DNA of 64,000 nucleotides from Theristus sp. LFF4_11 (taxonomy: Eukaryota; Nematoda; Chromadorea; Monhysterida; Xyalidae): assembly GCA_030248135.1 (NCBI GenBank), contig JASANC010002461.1:1-64000 (forward strand), written 5' to 3'. Each line of letters starts with the position of its first letter. Within the stretch, counting starts at the first letter, position 1. Of the stretch, positions 52,687 to 63,779 are shown piece by piece. Under the pieces are notes generated by a model. The model saw nothing but the letters and a program-made list of their open reading frames with translations, made no database searches and was not told the DNA's origin. The position numbers were made by a program, and so were the translations under genes.

Positions 52687-55600
52687 TCAACTGCGACGTA
52701 GTTCTTTCAAGTTTGGAGTGGAAGACCGACTGGACGATGCTTTGGTGTCACCTGAAAAAAAAATAAGATATACTGATTACTGAGCATCATACGGCTCGAA
52801 TTCGCCGATTATGAGGAGTAAACCATACTTTTGAAGAAAAGCAAAAAGTAAAGAATATCCATTTCTGTCAAAATCACTGCAGACAAACTCCACATGCTCT
52901 CAAACGTCCACTTGCCAAGTATACGCCAGAATGGGCACATTGCTTAGCAGTTGCACTGACAAGACAGCACACATGGGCTTGGCATGGCAAATAAAAGCGT
53001 CTATTTTCCAAAAAAAAACTGTTTTATTTCCGCTGCTGCTTCACATTTATTTTCTTCTTTACATTCACAAGAATTTCACGTGTATTTGTGATTGGTCCTG
53101 TGGGTCAACGTCTGGAAACTCGATTGCCGGGAAAAAATTGCAAAATAAAACGGGGTTGAAACCGTTTTTTTGCTGGCAACATAAAAGGCGCCTTTTACGC
53201 GTCTCAGCAAGCACACCGATACAGCCGCTCTCACCAGAGTGTTGTCTGCGTTTGCGCGTGTGTCGGTTGCCGTGTTGCTGCACCGGTGTCGGCATCGGCT
53301 CCATCGAAGCACGCAGCATACTGCGCGTCTGCACCGAGTTCTGCAACCGGTGAACACCACACAACCATTATGGCCGTCGAAACGCGCACAACTCTGTTGC
53401 AACAGGCGGTTGCCTGATTACGAACGGTGACCGAGGTGAGTGGACTGAGCGAGAAAACCAGATCACCGCCTCAGTTCTGCTCCGCTCCAGTTCTCCGAAA
53501 GTAATTCGAACTAAAAAAACTGGAATGGAAGAGCTCTGCAACGCCCACAACAATAATCAACCAACTATAAACAGGCTGATTGGTCATAGACGATGGTGAC
53601 TTGGAGAATGGGAGAATTTGATGGTGTGTTGTGTTTTCGAATCCACAACCAATTCAAGCAAAATAGCAACATCGCCAACCATTTTCTGCTTGAGCGTTTC
53701 ACCAAACTCTTCCTCCGGCAAAAAGTAGTCGATTTGTTGGCTGAATTCGGGAGGTAAATACTCGTACACATCGATTGTTTCAAGATCGTACATCGTCTCC
53801 AACTTCGACCAAACCTAAAATAAAGTTTGTTCGTTTGAACCAGTCCCTTTATCGCAGATTACAGAGCATGCGAAACGTTGCATTACAGCATCAGAACGAA
53901 TGTATCGGCTTTGGTTGAAATCAACACCGCCTGTGGCGAAATATTTCTTTACTATTGTGGATTTATTCAAATGTGTCCGGACTAAAATGACCTCGTTTGC
54001 TTTAAAAACGCCCGTTTGTCAAAGTACAGGCACTAAAATGTCAGTTTGGTGTGACTGATTCGACATCACCATTTGTTTACGGGAAGAAACTGGTTTGCTG
54101 TGACCGGCAAGCGCATGTTTGGCGGCACATGACGTCATTTCAGTGGGACACGTTTAAAAAAATCGGTCATACTTTGATCCTGTTCTCTCTTCTTTCACGA
54201 GCTCTGTACTGTCTGTGCGAAAAAGGTGACAGGTTTAAATGATCCTACTGTAACTGAAGAAAGCCGCGCAAACTTGATATAGCAACACAACGAGCACTTG
54301 CGCTTTCTTTACTATAGTAATGTTGCACAAAGAAACATGATTCCGACCATTTCACAAGTGGGCCGCAGGACGTATTTCGGTTCAAAGTGCAGCAATTCGG
54401 CGGAACTATCAAGCTCCGCGGCAGATTCAACAAAAATGCTGGTTGTTGTCGCCGTCGCGGCGGCACCCATCGTGACTTCTGTTGTTGCATTTTCATCTGC
54501 GCCAAACTCTCCACCAGAGTCCGTGGTATTTTGAGCAGTCTGTTAAAAAAACCATTCTCGTTAAATCTTGATTAATCTGATTTTTTATGTTGTTCGCGCA
54601 CCCCCTCCGGAAACCATAAGATACCAAACTCCGGCGGAAGCGAGCAATACTGCCGCGAGCCCAATTTACCTTCGGCTTTGGAGGCAGTAGCGAAAGTGCG
54701 GGGGGGGGGGGGGGGGGGGGGTCCACCCCCCCCTCAGCCGAAAATCCTGCCCGTGCACGGGCAGATACCCGTGTACCCCCCCCTTTACCTCGACACGGGT
54801 ACTAGACTCCCCCCCACCCCCCTCCGCGAGAAAACACGGGATCGCACCCCCCCCTCACGGTGGTCAATCTCATCTCAATTTTTTCCAAAAATACCGTAAT
54901 TTTTGCATTTTTCTTGACGTTTGTGTCTGTCCCTGCATAGATTTTGTTGTTTCTGACCAAACAAGCAGCTTGTTTGCACAAAATATTCTGTATTTTACAA
55001 GAATTTCTGTGTTTTTCTAAGGCAAAAATTTGGTATTACCCGTGCGATCCCGTGCACCCCCCCTCACGAAATTTTTCTGCCAGTGCACCCCCCCCCTCAG
55101 GAAAATTTGCTGCCCGTGCACCCCCCCCCCCTCACCGAGAAGGCACCTGACCCCCCCCCTCTAAAATTTGGCAAACACCCCCCCCCCCTCATCCAAGGTC
55201 CCGCTTTCGCTACTGTTTGGAGGGAGCAGACCTTCAGATGTCATTGGTCACTTTAGTGTTTAGTTTCTCCTTTATGGGTTTTGCCCACAGCGGGGTTCGA
55301 ACTTTCCAGCTGCAGGACGGTAGACAAAAGACCTACACCTGCGCTACAGATGCGAAAAATATCGACTAGCTGCATTTCAAAAAGCAAAGAAAAAAACAGT
55401 CACTTTTTTCTTTCGATTCTTAACGACGTCACAATCTGACGCACACAGCACGTCCTCGAAGTCAGTTTCCTCGTCTTCAGCCACCTGAATTAAGTTCAAG
55501 AATAACAAATCAAAAAGCTGAAAGATTGTAGTTGAGTTGGTGTTGTTAAATTTGTTCAGTTGAGTTTAAAAAATAAAAAAATGTCAAAAAACCAATTTCT

Positions 55601-55800
55601 CTATTCACAGCCTCAGTACTCAAGCAACCCTCGTTTACGCTGCGCCTCACCCTCACCTCGTTCATTCTCTCGGCCAAGCACGCCATCTGGAAATGTTTCG
55701 ACACACCAGCTGGTTTGTGCTCGAGCAGCTTTTTGAACAAACGACGCTCAGACGATGTGCACCAAAGCGAATTGCTGCCGTTTAAATTTTGATGTCGCAT
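52687..55800 (-). CDS. MRGBP: MRGBP/Eaf7 homologue, NuA4/TIP60 subunit
   Basis: MRG-binding subunit of the NuA4/TIP60 histone acetyltransferase complex, acting in the nucleus. Six minus-strand exons: 55800-55657, 55484-55428, 54539-54348, 53814-53680, 53340-53235 and 52751-52687. Phases all match, giving 232 residues (human MRGBP is about 204). Exon 1 holds the diagnostic motif ERRLFKKLLEHKPAGVSKHF (residues 16-35), followed by QMACLAERMN. Exon 4 holds VWSKLETMYDL and YFLPEEEF, matching the family's WxxLxTMYD and FxLPEE. Between them is an acidic, Thr/Ala-rich insert (EDEETDFEDV, then AAATATTTS) that is unusual and may be disordered. The C-terminus is basic (HTRKRRQHS), a likely nuclear localisation signal, ending in an Ser-rich tail. 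Exons 1 and 4 are certain; the acidic insert and last two exons rest on splice phase and composition. Confidence 0.86.
53955..54165. repeat. Dispersed ~210-bp repeat, copy 1
   Basis: About 90% alike to 62725-62945: AAAGTACAGGCACTAAAATG, TCAGTTTGGTGTGACTGATT, GACGTCATTTCAGTGGG. In an MRGBP intron. Also near 53855-53935 is a short repeat (CAGAGCATGCGAAAC) shared with 40390-40470. Confidence 0.85.
54695..55195. repeat. G/C homopolymer-rich stretch
   Basis: A G run of over 20 bases at about 54700-54721, followed by many C runs of 7 or more up to 55188. Similar in type to 29.1-30.5 kb. Lies in MRGBP intron 2. Small plus-strand frames here are artefacts of the homopolymers. Confidence 0.8.
55260..55365 (-). 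repeat. tRNA-like (SINE-type) sequence with pol III box motifs
   Basis: On the minus strand TAGCGCAGGTG resembles an A box and AGTTCGAACCCC a B box, about 40 bases apart. The arms do not fold into a proper cloverleaf (the T stem does not pair), so this is at best a tRNA-derived repeat or a pseudogene. Confidence 0.3.
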
Positions 55801-56089
55801 TTTTTGCTATTTTTGTTTTTTGTAGTCGTTTCTGCTTTGTTTTGTGTGTTCATGCAGACTGTGAAGGAAAGGGAGGCCCATTTATGCACATGCGCCCGGC
55901 CCGGGGTTACGAGGTTGATTTGAAAAAAAATCGTTTTTTAAGTCCGGATTTTTTCAAACTTGAAAAAAAATTGAAACATTTTTCTTCTGCTGTGCTCATT
56001 GCTCCGTAAAACTACAAAGCTAAACCGGAGCTGGAGCTGATCCCTGATCCCAATGTTTCACCCCTTCAACAAAGCTGTCAATCAAGGCA

Positions 56090-56220
56090 CTTTCACTTTG
56101 TTAAAAAGGCTTCACTTAGGATTAGGATTAGGTTTAGGATTAGGAACCTACAACGACTTCATTAGGATTAGGATTGGGCTTAGGATTAGGAACCTACAAC
56201 GACTTCATTGAAACCGAACT
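56090..56220 (+). repeat. TTAGGATTAGG-type repeats with GAACCTACAAC
   Basis: Two tandem blocks of AGGATTAGGATTAGG, each ending AGGAACCTACAACGACTTCA. Same repeat as at 28795-28860. Confidence 0.8.
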
Positions 56221-56374
56221 AAACAACAAAACAGACTGTAAACTTGGCTTTGGTTTAGTAATGTAGGCAAAGCTCATTGCTCTGAACTTTCGATTTTTTG
56301 GCATAATTTTTTGAATGTTCGAACCAAATTTTCACCCTAACTTCCTTGTGTACTTATTTAATGTCATGGTGTGC

Positions 56375-57440
56375 GTTTATTTGCGTCCCGTTTATTTCCG
56401 GCCCACTCATTTCCGGTCCACCCATTACCGGCCCCATTCATTGCGTCCCACACATTTCTGGCGCACTCATTTCTGGCCCACTCATTTCCGGCCCGCCCAT
56501 TACCGGCCCAGCCCAATAATTCGCTTTCAGTGACTTCAACAGCCACCACCTACTGCTATATTTCATTAAGAAACTCACATTGATCAGGCGGTTACACTTT
56601 GAACAGGATTTCGATTTTTTTAAATTCTTTTTCAATCGGATTTTTTTGTGATGCATCATTATTAAGAGATGTGCATGTGCGGTAGCGGTGCCCCTGCCCT
56701 ATAACACAGGAAAGAAAAAATGCAAAAACTAAATTGATCATTTTCACCTTGTCAAAAAGGCTTGGCTTAGGATTAGGATAAGGTTTAGGATTAGGAATGA
56801 TTAGGATTAGGAAACACGACCTGGTTGTGGATCCACATGTCTAAATTTGGTTAGAGGGGCAGTTTTCATGAAAGTTTTTGCTCATTTTAAGAATTAAAAT
56901 GGTTGAATTTGGCTCTGTGTTCAGTGCAAAATTCGAACTCAGCGCGTCAGCGCAGTTCGATCGAAAAACGAAAAAGCTCCTATTTTTGTCGACCTATCAG
57001 ACATGTTGTTGTTATTAAAATTGAAAGTGCAAAATCAGTCGGAACAAAGCAATAAATAGAAACACATCAACTGATTCACCGACGAAATTCAAACTGAAAC
57101 ATTTTTTCCATTGTCCATGAACAAATCGACGCGAAATAAAAACGAAAGCCGAATTAAAAAATTAAAATATTTTTGTTAAAAGCATGTCGGTGAGCAGGGA
57201 GTACAGTTTAGAGTGCGGTTTCAGTTCATTTTCGTTGTCCGTGGCGAAATGTAGCAAAGGAAGGACTGATTATTGGGCTGGGCCGGTAATGGGCGGGCCG
57301 GAATTGAGTGAGCCGGAAATGAGTGGGCCGGAAATGTCGGGTTGTTAATGGGTGGGACGGTAATGGGTGGGCCGGTAATGTCGGGTCGCTAATGTGTGGG
57401 GGCCGGAAATGCGTGGGCCGGCGTTGACCCCGCACCCATT
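56375..57440. mobile_element. Inverted-repeat element with arrayed 15-16-bp subrepeats
   Basis: The left end (56375-56525) is an array of CGGCCCACTCATTTC-like units. The right end (57270-57440) is the same array in inverse orientation (GAAATGAGTGGGCCG). The innermost parts match best: GGCCCAGCCCAATAAT and ATTATTGGGCTGGGCC. The interior holds the 28.6-kb dispersed repeat (56650-56820) and AT-rich DNA. No protein. Confidence 0.7.
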
Positions 57441-58780
57441 ATTTGGTCATTTTGACCGACATACATAAGGGGTTGATTATTTAAGGTTATTTTAGGTTTA
57501 TGGTTTGCGTCATTGTCAACAACGCGCACTTGGCAACGCGAAAATGCGTGAAACAAAATTGCAAAGCTGTGATGCTTTTCAACATGCTGCTGCCGTGTTC
57601 ATAGTGCACGCACACAGCACAATAATAACAGCTATCATCGAGTAATTCGAATAAACTTTAAAAAAGTTTGCCTCAGTCATATCGTGCATAACAACAAAGC
57701 ATTTCAATCCGCATTTTTGAAACGCCATTGCATGCAATGTGCAATAAAAAGTCTATCCATCTGGAATTCTGGAAATTATATGTCATTACAAAAGCTTAAG
57801 TCCGCTATTTGTTCGATGAAGTCCGCTCCGTGTGCTTATCGAAAGCGGGATTCATTGCAAACAGCTTCCTGCAACTTTGGAAAAAGCTTTTATTTTTATT
57901 CTATTTTTCTAAATCCAAGCTGCAAATTTTCTTATCCTCCTTTTCCTATTTTCTAAACATTCCAAACTTTTGCTTGAAACACTGTTCGAAAATTATTATT
58001 TTGTGGATTGAATTCAATCAGAAACAATACTGCTTCGAACGTTTGAAGCTTCAACCGATCCAAAAGGAAACCGTCATCGTAAAATTAGAATTAGGAAAAA
58101 AAAGAAAATCCGATTCTTTCAAATATTAGAGAAAAATGCGCTCTCTGCGCATTTAAAAGGCGGAATATGAGCTAAAAGTGTAAAAATTAATGTGGTAAAT
58201 AAGAACACAAAAAATAAGAATCATATACAATACGTCTGGCTAAAGGTAATGAAGAATGAATTGTTCAAAAACCAAATTATTTGTGCAAACCATGATAACA
58301 GTAAGATACCCGCAGAAACTACCTTCAGGTGTGGAACCAGGGGCCGGGGTGGAAGAGAATAAACCTTACTTATTTTCCTGACGTGTTTCGGGAGCAAAGT
58401 CAAAACACAATTTGAACTGCAATGGGCTCCCGTTCCTTTAGAGTACCCGCAGCACAGGTGTGCAGATCGGTCGTCAGTTGACACCAAAGCAGTCAGCTTA
58501 AAATTGATAAGCTTACTGGGCCAAATTTCAGCTCAAAACAAAATCTAATAAACATGTATAAAATAACAGAATTCACAAAACGCACGATGTTTGAATGATC
58601 CTCGCAAGTGAAAAGAAAACAATTGGTTTCAAACGAACTCGTTTCACAAAATGAACCACGCATGAAAAAATCTTACATGTAGGTGGTATCAGTCAGAATG
58701 CATACAGCATAAGGCAGCAGAGCACAGTGTAAACAGTATAAATCGATAAACCACACCCACATCCGATGGTGTAAGGGTTA
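57441..58780. other. Intergenic, with a relict element end
   Basis: At 58122-58165 the sequence AGAGAAAAATGCGC, TCTCT, GCGCATTTAAAAGGCGG resembles the terminal hairpin of the ~150-bp inverted-repeat family but with a different stem. Otherwise no feature. A plus frame at 57684-58129 is AT-rich and lacks support. Confidence 0.45.
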
Positions 58781-58789
58781 AGTACAGCA

Positions 58790-60600
58790 TCAGAGGTTAT
58801 ACCTTGGAGACAATGCGGCTCGGAACACCTTTTTTACCAAATATACCGAATTTGTAAAGCAATGTATGATTGCGTGCAAATGCTCTGCACATGCCATCAT
58901 AAACAACATGTGTTTCATGACCGCTGTTTACAAAGTCACGTTTTATTATTTAGTTCATGGCATTATCTAAGGTGGTATTTATACGTATTATTCTAACACA
59001 ATGACCCACGATAATACCTCGAACGGTATTTTTGAAAATACAGCTTTTACTGTTAGTAGCCCTGCCATACTCTCTGGAACAATTTTATGATTTAAACAGT
59101 CGTTAACTATGCATTGGCTGTTATCTATTGACCAGATCAAGCGTTTACCACTTCTAGAACCTGCCAATTACAATTGTGAAAATGAGATTTGAATTTTGTC
59201 AAAACACGTTGAAGAAGAATTGAAAGCTGCTTACAGGAAGAGTTTGTCGCCGCTGCAATATATCTGAATTTGTAAGGAACTTTATGGAATTTGGGTGCTC
59301 CATATAGAATTGGAATATTTTCATAGTCCGAATTTCATTTCAGGCCAAAAGATTCTGCAGTTGATTTATGTCGCTGAATAATATCGGTTTCAGATTCAAT
59401 ACACCGCTGGTATGTATCATTACCGGTTATTGAGATATTGTCACCATGGATCTGTATTCCCATTTCCTCGCTCAACGCTTTGAAGTATACTTTTTTACAT
59501 ATGAAAGAAAGTTGTTGGATGCTTTGTCCACTGGTGTTATTATAAACCGTTTATGTAATTAAAGAATTGCTTTTCTGATTTTTGCAGTTTCACAAATACC
59601 CTCTTTGGTATGGGCGTTGAAATGTCGTCGAACTGTTGATTTGCTAATTTCTAACATTTCACTTTTGTAATTTTCAAATTCAGTCAGATTCTTCTTGTGC
59701 CTACTTGCTAGTTTTTCGATATATAAACTAAGCCCTTTATTGATGTCTTCTACAGTATCACTTGTTGAATTCCATTCGTTAAATCGAAATTTAGTACCGT
59801 AGCTCAAAATTGCACGAAGCTCTTCGTTATTGCAAACTGTTGTATCGCAGGTAGCAATGTGATCAGTTCTGGGGTATCTGTGATTGCTTGTTCCACATTT
59901 ACAATCATTATTAAGAGTATTGATCAGATTAGTTGTTGTGAGTTTCTTCAATTCTTTTGTGTAGTTGGTGATTCGAGTGCTACAAGGAGGGTTATATTTA
60001 TAGCAAACTACCACTTCGCGGCGCTTTTCTTGTGGTATCGGCAGTTGCCGTTTTGTGCATTTATCGTTAAATACCTTTGTCAAGTTGAGTTTGTCAGTTG
60101 CGCGATGGCGAAACGGGATGACTACTCTGTCAACAGTTTTCTGTTTTTTCGTAAATGTAGTTTTAGTTTTTTCATCGAAACAGCAAACCGCGTAACCTAG
60201 GATTGTAGCTCTTGTTTTCTGGTCATATTCGCCCGAGTTTATCAGTTTTACCAGTGTCTGTTGATTTCTTTTTACGTTTTGTTCTCTTCCTTTGAATGCG
60301 TCTTGTTGCCATTCTAAAGTACGGATGAGTTGTCGATTGCAATGGGTTAAATGTAGCGTCCGCCACATTTCCGCATCGCAGCATATTATTGTTTAATCCA
60401 AAAGGGTATGCAGTATTCAATGCTTGGATCCAGTTGCATTCTATTTTGTGTAAAACCGATGAAATGTCCTTTTTCTCAATATTTGTGCAGTCAATTTTAG
60501 TCAAAACACAAACTGACATATCATCTATATCAAGTGCTTTAATTTGCTTCACGCAATGCATGAAAATACTGAATAAACAATGAATAACAGTGCGTACAAT
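58790..60600 (-). pseudogene. Decayed Penelope-like (Naiad-type) retroelement
   Basis: Minus-strand remains of a retroelement protein in several frames. In order: the end of a GIY-YIG-type endonuclease region (60561-60380, IECNWIQALNTAYPFGLN); the conserved linker (60230-59640) with YKYNPPCSTRITNY, CKCGTSNH and LSYGTKFRF; the start of the reverse transcriptase (about 59545-59440, TPVDKASNN, then SFICKKVYFKAL in a shifted frame); RT block YGAPKFHKVPYKFRYI (about 59320-59255); WSIDNS (about 59130); and a C-terminal FARNHTLLYKFG block (about 58900-58840). The catalytic core with the YxDD motif, expected between the last two, is missing. Frameshifts and stops make it inactive. The N-terminal position of the endonuclease-like part suggests the Naiad clade rather than classical Penelope elements, but this comes from memory of family motifs and needs a search. 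Confidence 0.7.
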
Positions 60601-60723
60601 TTTGAGAGTGGTTTCAAATAATCGTCGAACAAAATAAGTGAACAGAAAAACTGATGTTACTATCTATATAGGTATGTTTAGAACTGAACCAAGCAGTATT
60701 GTTGGAGATGGTAACTTTGCAAT

Positions 60724-60893
60724 AGTTCTGCGATAATTAATGCACGCATAGGTAGGTAATCAGTTTTTGCGCTTGACGAGGTAATTCGAAGTGTGAAATA
60801 GTGAAGTGGCCGGAGTTCCTGACACACACAAGTCTTGGTCATGAAAACAGTTTTTCTCACGTCTGCAAGCAAACGCAATAGTATTAATGCTAC
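60724..60893. repeat. TCGCAGAACC-family MITE (diverged)
   Basis: AGTTCTGCGATAATTAATGC and TAATTCGAAGTG with TCACGTCTGCAAGC match the family layout, but the right end is eroded. Confidence 0.6.
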
Positions 60894-61094
60894 TCTTTAG
60901 CTGATAACCTCAAAATCTTTAAAAATGTTTTTCAACAAGAGAATTTCAAGCAAACATGCTGTGTGGCATCGGCAATCAACACTCATTCCAGCATTGCTGT
61001 GTATCTGATGTTGGTGCTGCATCTACATTGTATCTAGATACATGTATCTGGTGAACATGGTAACATGGACCATCTCAGAAAACTTCGAAAGAAA

Positions 61095-61998
61095 AAGAAG
61101 GCAGCTGAAAATTAGAAAACTAGGCAAACATACTTAGCAAAAAATGCCCAAATTTTGCCCCAAAAAATTTCGGGAGCAAAAACTAACTCAGTTTTCAAGA
61201 TCTTCGGATGGAAATTACCCCAGGAAATTTTGTTGTTCGGTTATGGAACGACTTCCGACAAAAACTAAAAGGACAAACACTTGTAACGCCGTAAAATCTT
61301 TTGAGATTTTGAAAACAAACCAAATTTTGCCCCAAACAAAGGTCGGAACAAAAAATTAACATGATTTTCGAAATCTACGGATGAAATTACTTTGGGAAAC
61401 TTTGTTGTTCGGTTATGGAACAACTTCAGACGAAAAATGAATTGGCGAACACTTTTAACCCCATAAAATCCTTTGACATTTTGAAACACCCCAAATTTTG
61501 CCCCCAAAACGGGGGTCTGGGCAAAAAAATTATTTTCATTTTTAAAATCTTCGGATGAAATTACCCCAGTAAATTTTGTTGTTCGGTTTTGGAACAACTA
61601 CAGACAAAAATTGAAAGGACAAACTCTTCTAACCCCATAAAATCCTTTGAAATTTTGAAAAACGTTAAATTTTGCTCCAAACAAGAGTCGGGGCAAAAAA
61701 TTTATCTGATTTTCAAAATTTTCAAACGAAATTACCCCAGGAAACTTTGTTGTTCGGTTTTGGAACAACTTAAGACAAAAATTGAAAGGACGAACACTTC
61801 TAACCCCATAAAATCCTTTGAAATTTTGAAAAACCCCAAATTTTGCCTCCAAAACGGGGGTCTGGGCAAAAAAAATATTTTGATTTTTACAATCTTCGGA
61901 TGAAATTACCCCAGGAAACTTTGTTGTTCGGTTTCGGAACAACTTCAGACAAAAATTGAAAGGACGAACACTTCTAACCCCATAAAATCCTTTAAAAT
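61095..61998 (-). repeat. Satellite A array in inverse orientation, about 5 units
   Basis: Units of about 172 bases with GAAATTACCCCAGGAAACTT, TTGTTGTTCGGTT and AAATTTTGCCCCAAA: the reverse complement of satellite A at 17-24 kb, but a separate, diverged subfamily. The last unit ends immediately before the ATG of the DEG/ENaC gene. Confidence 0.9.
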
Positions 61999-63779
61999 AT
62001 GAACCGTCTGAAAGCGCACTACACCGCATTTTGCGAGCAAACAACGCTGCATGGGTTCGGCGACCACAATTTGCACCGGCAACGCCGCCACAAATTCCTG
62101 GAAATTGTTTGGATCGTACTGCTGGTTGCTGGCTATATTGCTTGCGGATACGAGATTTATATGGTTTGAGGACAAAGAAGATGAACAGGAAAGTTTTTAT
62201 TCATTCCATTCTTAAACTATTTAGATCATTTTGCAGGTTTTGAATCGTTTTTTGGGCACTCCCATCATTACAACGTATGGATTTACGGCGAACGCAACGA
62301 TGCAACTGCCACATGTGCTGATTTGCCCGTCAATAATTGTGAATATGTCGAAGGCGCGTGAGGTAGCACACCGATATTTTGTGAACCTCAAATTGCCAAT
62401 CGAAATATATACGTACTGCATTCTTTTGAACGTTTTTTAAAGTATATTAATAAGACAAAATTAAAAAATGAATGTGTTATTGATTCAAAAATGTGTCTCA
62501 AACAACTGTAATAACAGTTGGGACCACTTTTTTCAGAAACGAATCCCACCGTCGCTCATAAATTTTGTTGTTTCCCTGCCGACGAATTTCAAGATGGTCT
62601 TGCTGCAAAACACACCGCGCTTTCAACATTTCCATTCCGCCAAAATGGCACAGAGCACCATGGTTGCATTGGTATATATCGTCATGTTCGTGGTAGAAAG
62701 TACAGTAGTTTTTCGAATGCAATTATTGTGGATTTATTCAAACGTGTTCGGACTAAAATGACGTCATTTGTTTTAAAAACACCCGTTTGTCAAAGTACAG
62801 GCACTAAAATGTCAGTTTGGTGTGACTGATTCGACATTCACCATTTGTTTACGGGAAGAAATCGACTAAACGGAAATTCTGGTTTGCTGTGAACGGCAAG
62901 CGCATGTTTGGGGGCGCATGACGTCATTTCAGTGGGGCACGTTTATAAAAATAGACCATAGTTTTATTAGTTTTTGAAGTTTTAAAATTGACAGAAATTA
63001 GCTCCGCTTGTCATGTACTCCCACCTTTTTTGGCGCAATCAATCATTGCACCTGAGTTCTTCTTGTTAATCGATCGAATTTTTGTGCTGGAAATGGAAAG
63101 ACCCGATTCTTTCTGCAAAAAAATGTGATGACAAAATGACACAGTACTTCATGATGCCATGAACACGACGATATTCGATATAATTTTTAATTAATTTAAA
63201 TCATTCAGCTATAATTGTCAATTATCAATTAGGCGTAACGAAGACGTGCGTAAAACTGTGTTCTTTGCTGTCAGATGACAATGGCCAAGAGCGATGAGGA
63301 GGTGGAGCCTGCGAAAGAACAACTGCTCGGCTTAGGTTTACCGAAGGACGCTCTTGAGACAGCGCATGAGCAGCTCGTGCAAGAGTTTAGCGCCGTTTAT
63401 GAAATGTCGGACAACGGAACGGCTGATTTGTTCGCAATCAACTACCAAAATATCGAAAAGTACTTTTCGAAACACGGATTTTTAGAGCCGACTCAGGTGA
63501 TGGATGATGTCGGATTTGATGTTGAGCAGGTGTGTTGTATGTCTTTGTTGAGTGTTTTTGAATGCTTTTCATCTGGTGGAAGTTCAACGGGTGAAAAGCA
63601 TATTTGGCACAACCGACAGAACGCAACGGTCGGAACAAGTGACACTTTTTTTCATGTTGCAGATCTTTTCCGGTTGCACGATTGAGATGCAGACGAAGGG
63701 CGGCTGCAGCAGCATGTTCGCGCCGTTCCACGATCCGTATCATGGACGATGTTTCGTGTTCAACGCAACCGAGAGTCAG
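61999..63779 (+). CDS. DEG/ENaC (degenerin/amiloride-sensitive) channel, 5' part
   Basis: Amiloride-sensitive-type sodium channel subunit in the plasma membrane; relatives form trimers gated by touch, acid or peptides. Plus-strand exons: 61999-62163, 62237-62362, 63275-63529 and 63663-63779. All are phase 0; the gene continues past the window edge (donor at 63780). Seen: FCEQTTLHG (residues 11-19), the cytoplasmic His-Gly gating motif of the family; first membrane helix at about 34-50 (IVWIVLLVAGYIACG); LPHVLICP, the counterpart of the FPAVTxCN motif; an acidic finger-like region (EEVEPAKEQ); and CSSMFAPFHDPYHGRCFVFN (residues 197-216), the typical extracellular GxCFxFN block. The start MNRLKAHY is the first in-frame ATG after a satellite array, and gives an unusually short N-terminus, so an upstream exon is possible. 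I cannot assign a subfamily from this part. Confidence 0.88.
62725..62945. repeat. Dispersed ~210-bp repeat, copy 2
   Basis: Direct counterpart of 53955-54165, in intron 2 of the DEG/ENaC gene, with a short insertion (AATCGACTAAACGG) relative to copy 1. Confidence 0.85.

Noticed and set aside
55260..55365. A tRNA gene
   Set aside because: A- and B-box-like motifs are present, but acceptor, D and T stems do not pair, so only a tRNA-like repeat is listed.
56315..56533. Frames with THFRPTHFRPTHYRP-like repeats, and 57226-57435
   Set aside because: They arise from the 15-16-bp subrepeats of an inverted element; no start context or domain.
61144..62044. Frames of 70-148 codons in the 61-62 kb array
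   Set aside because: Same cause: each repeats the ~172-bp unit. No domain and no splice context.
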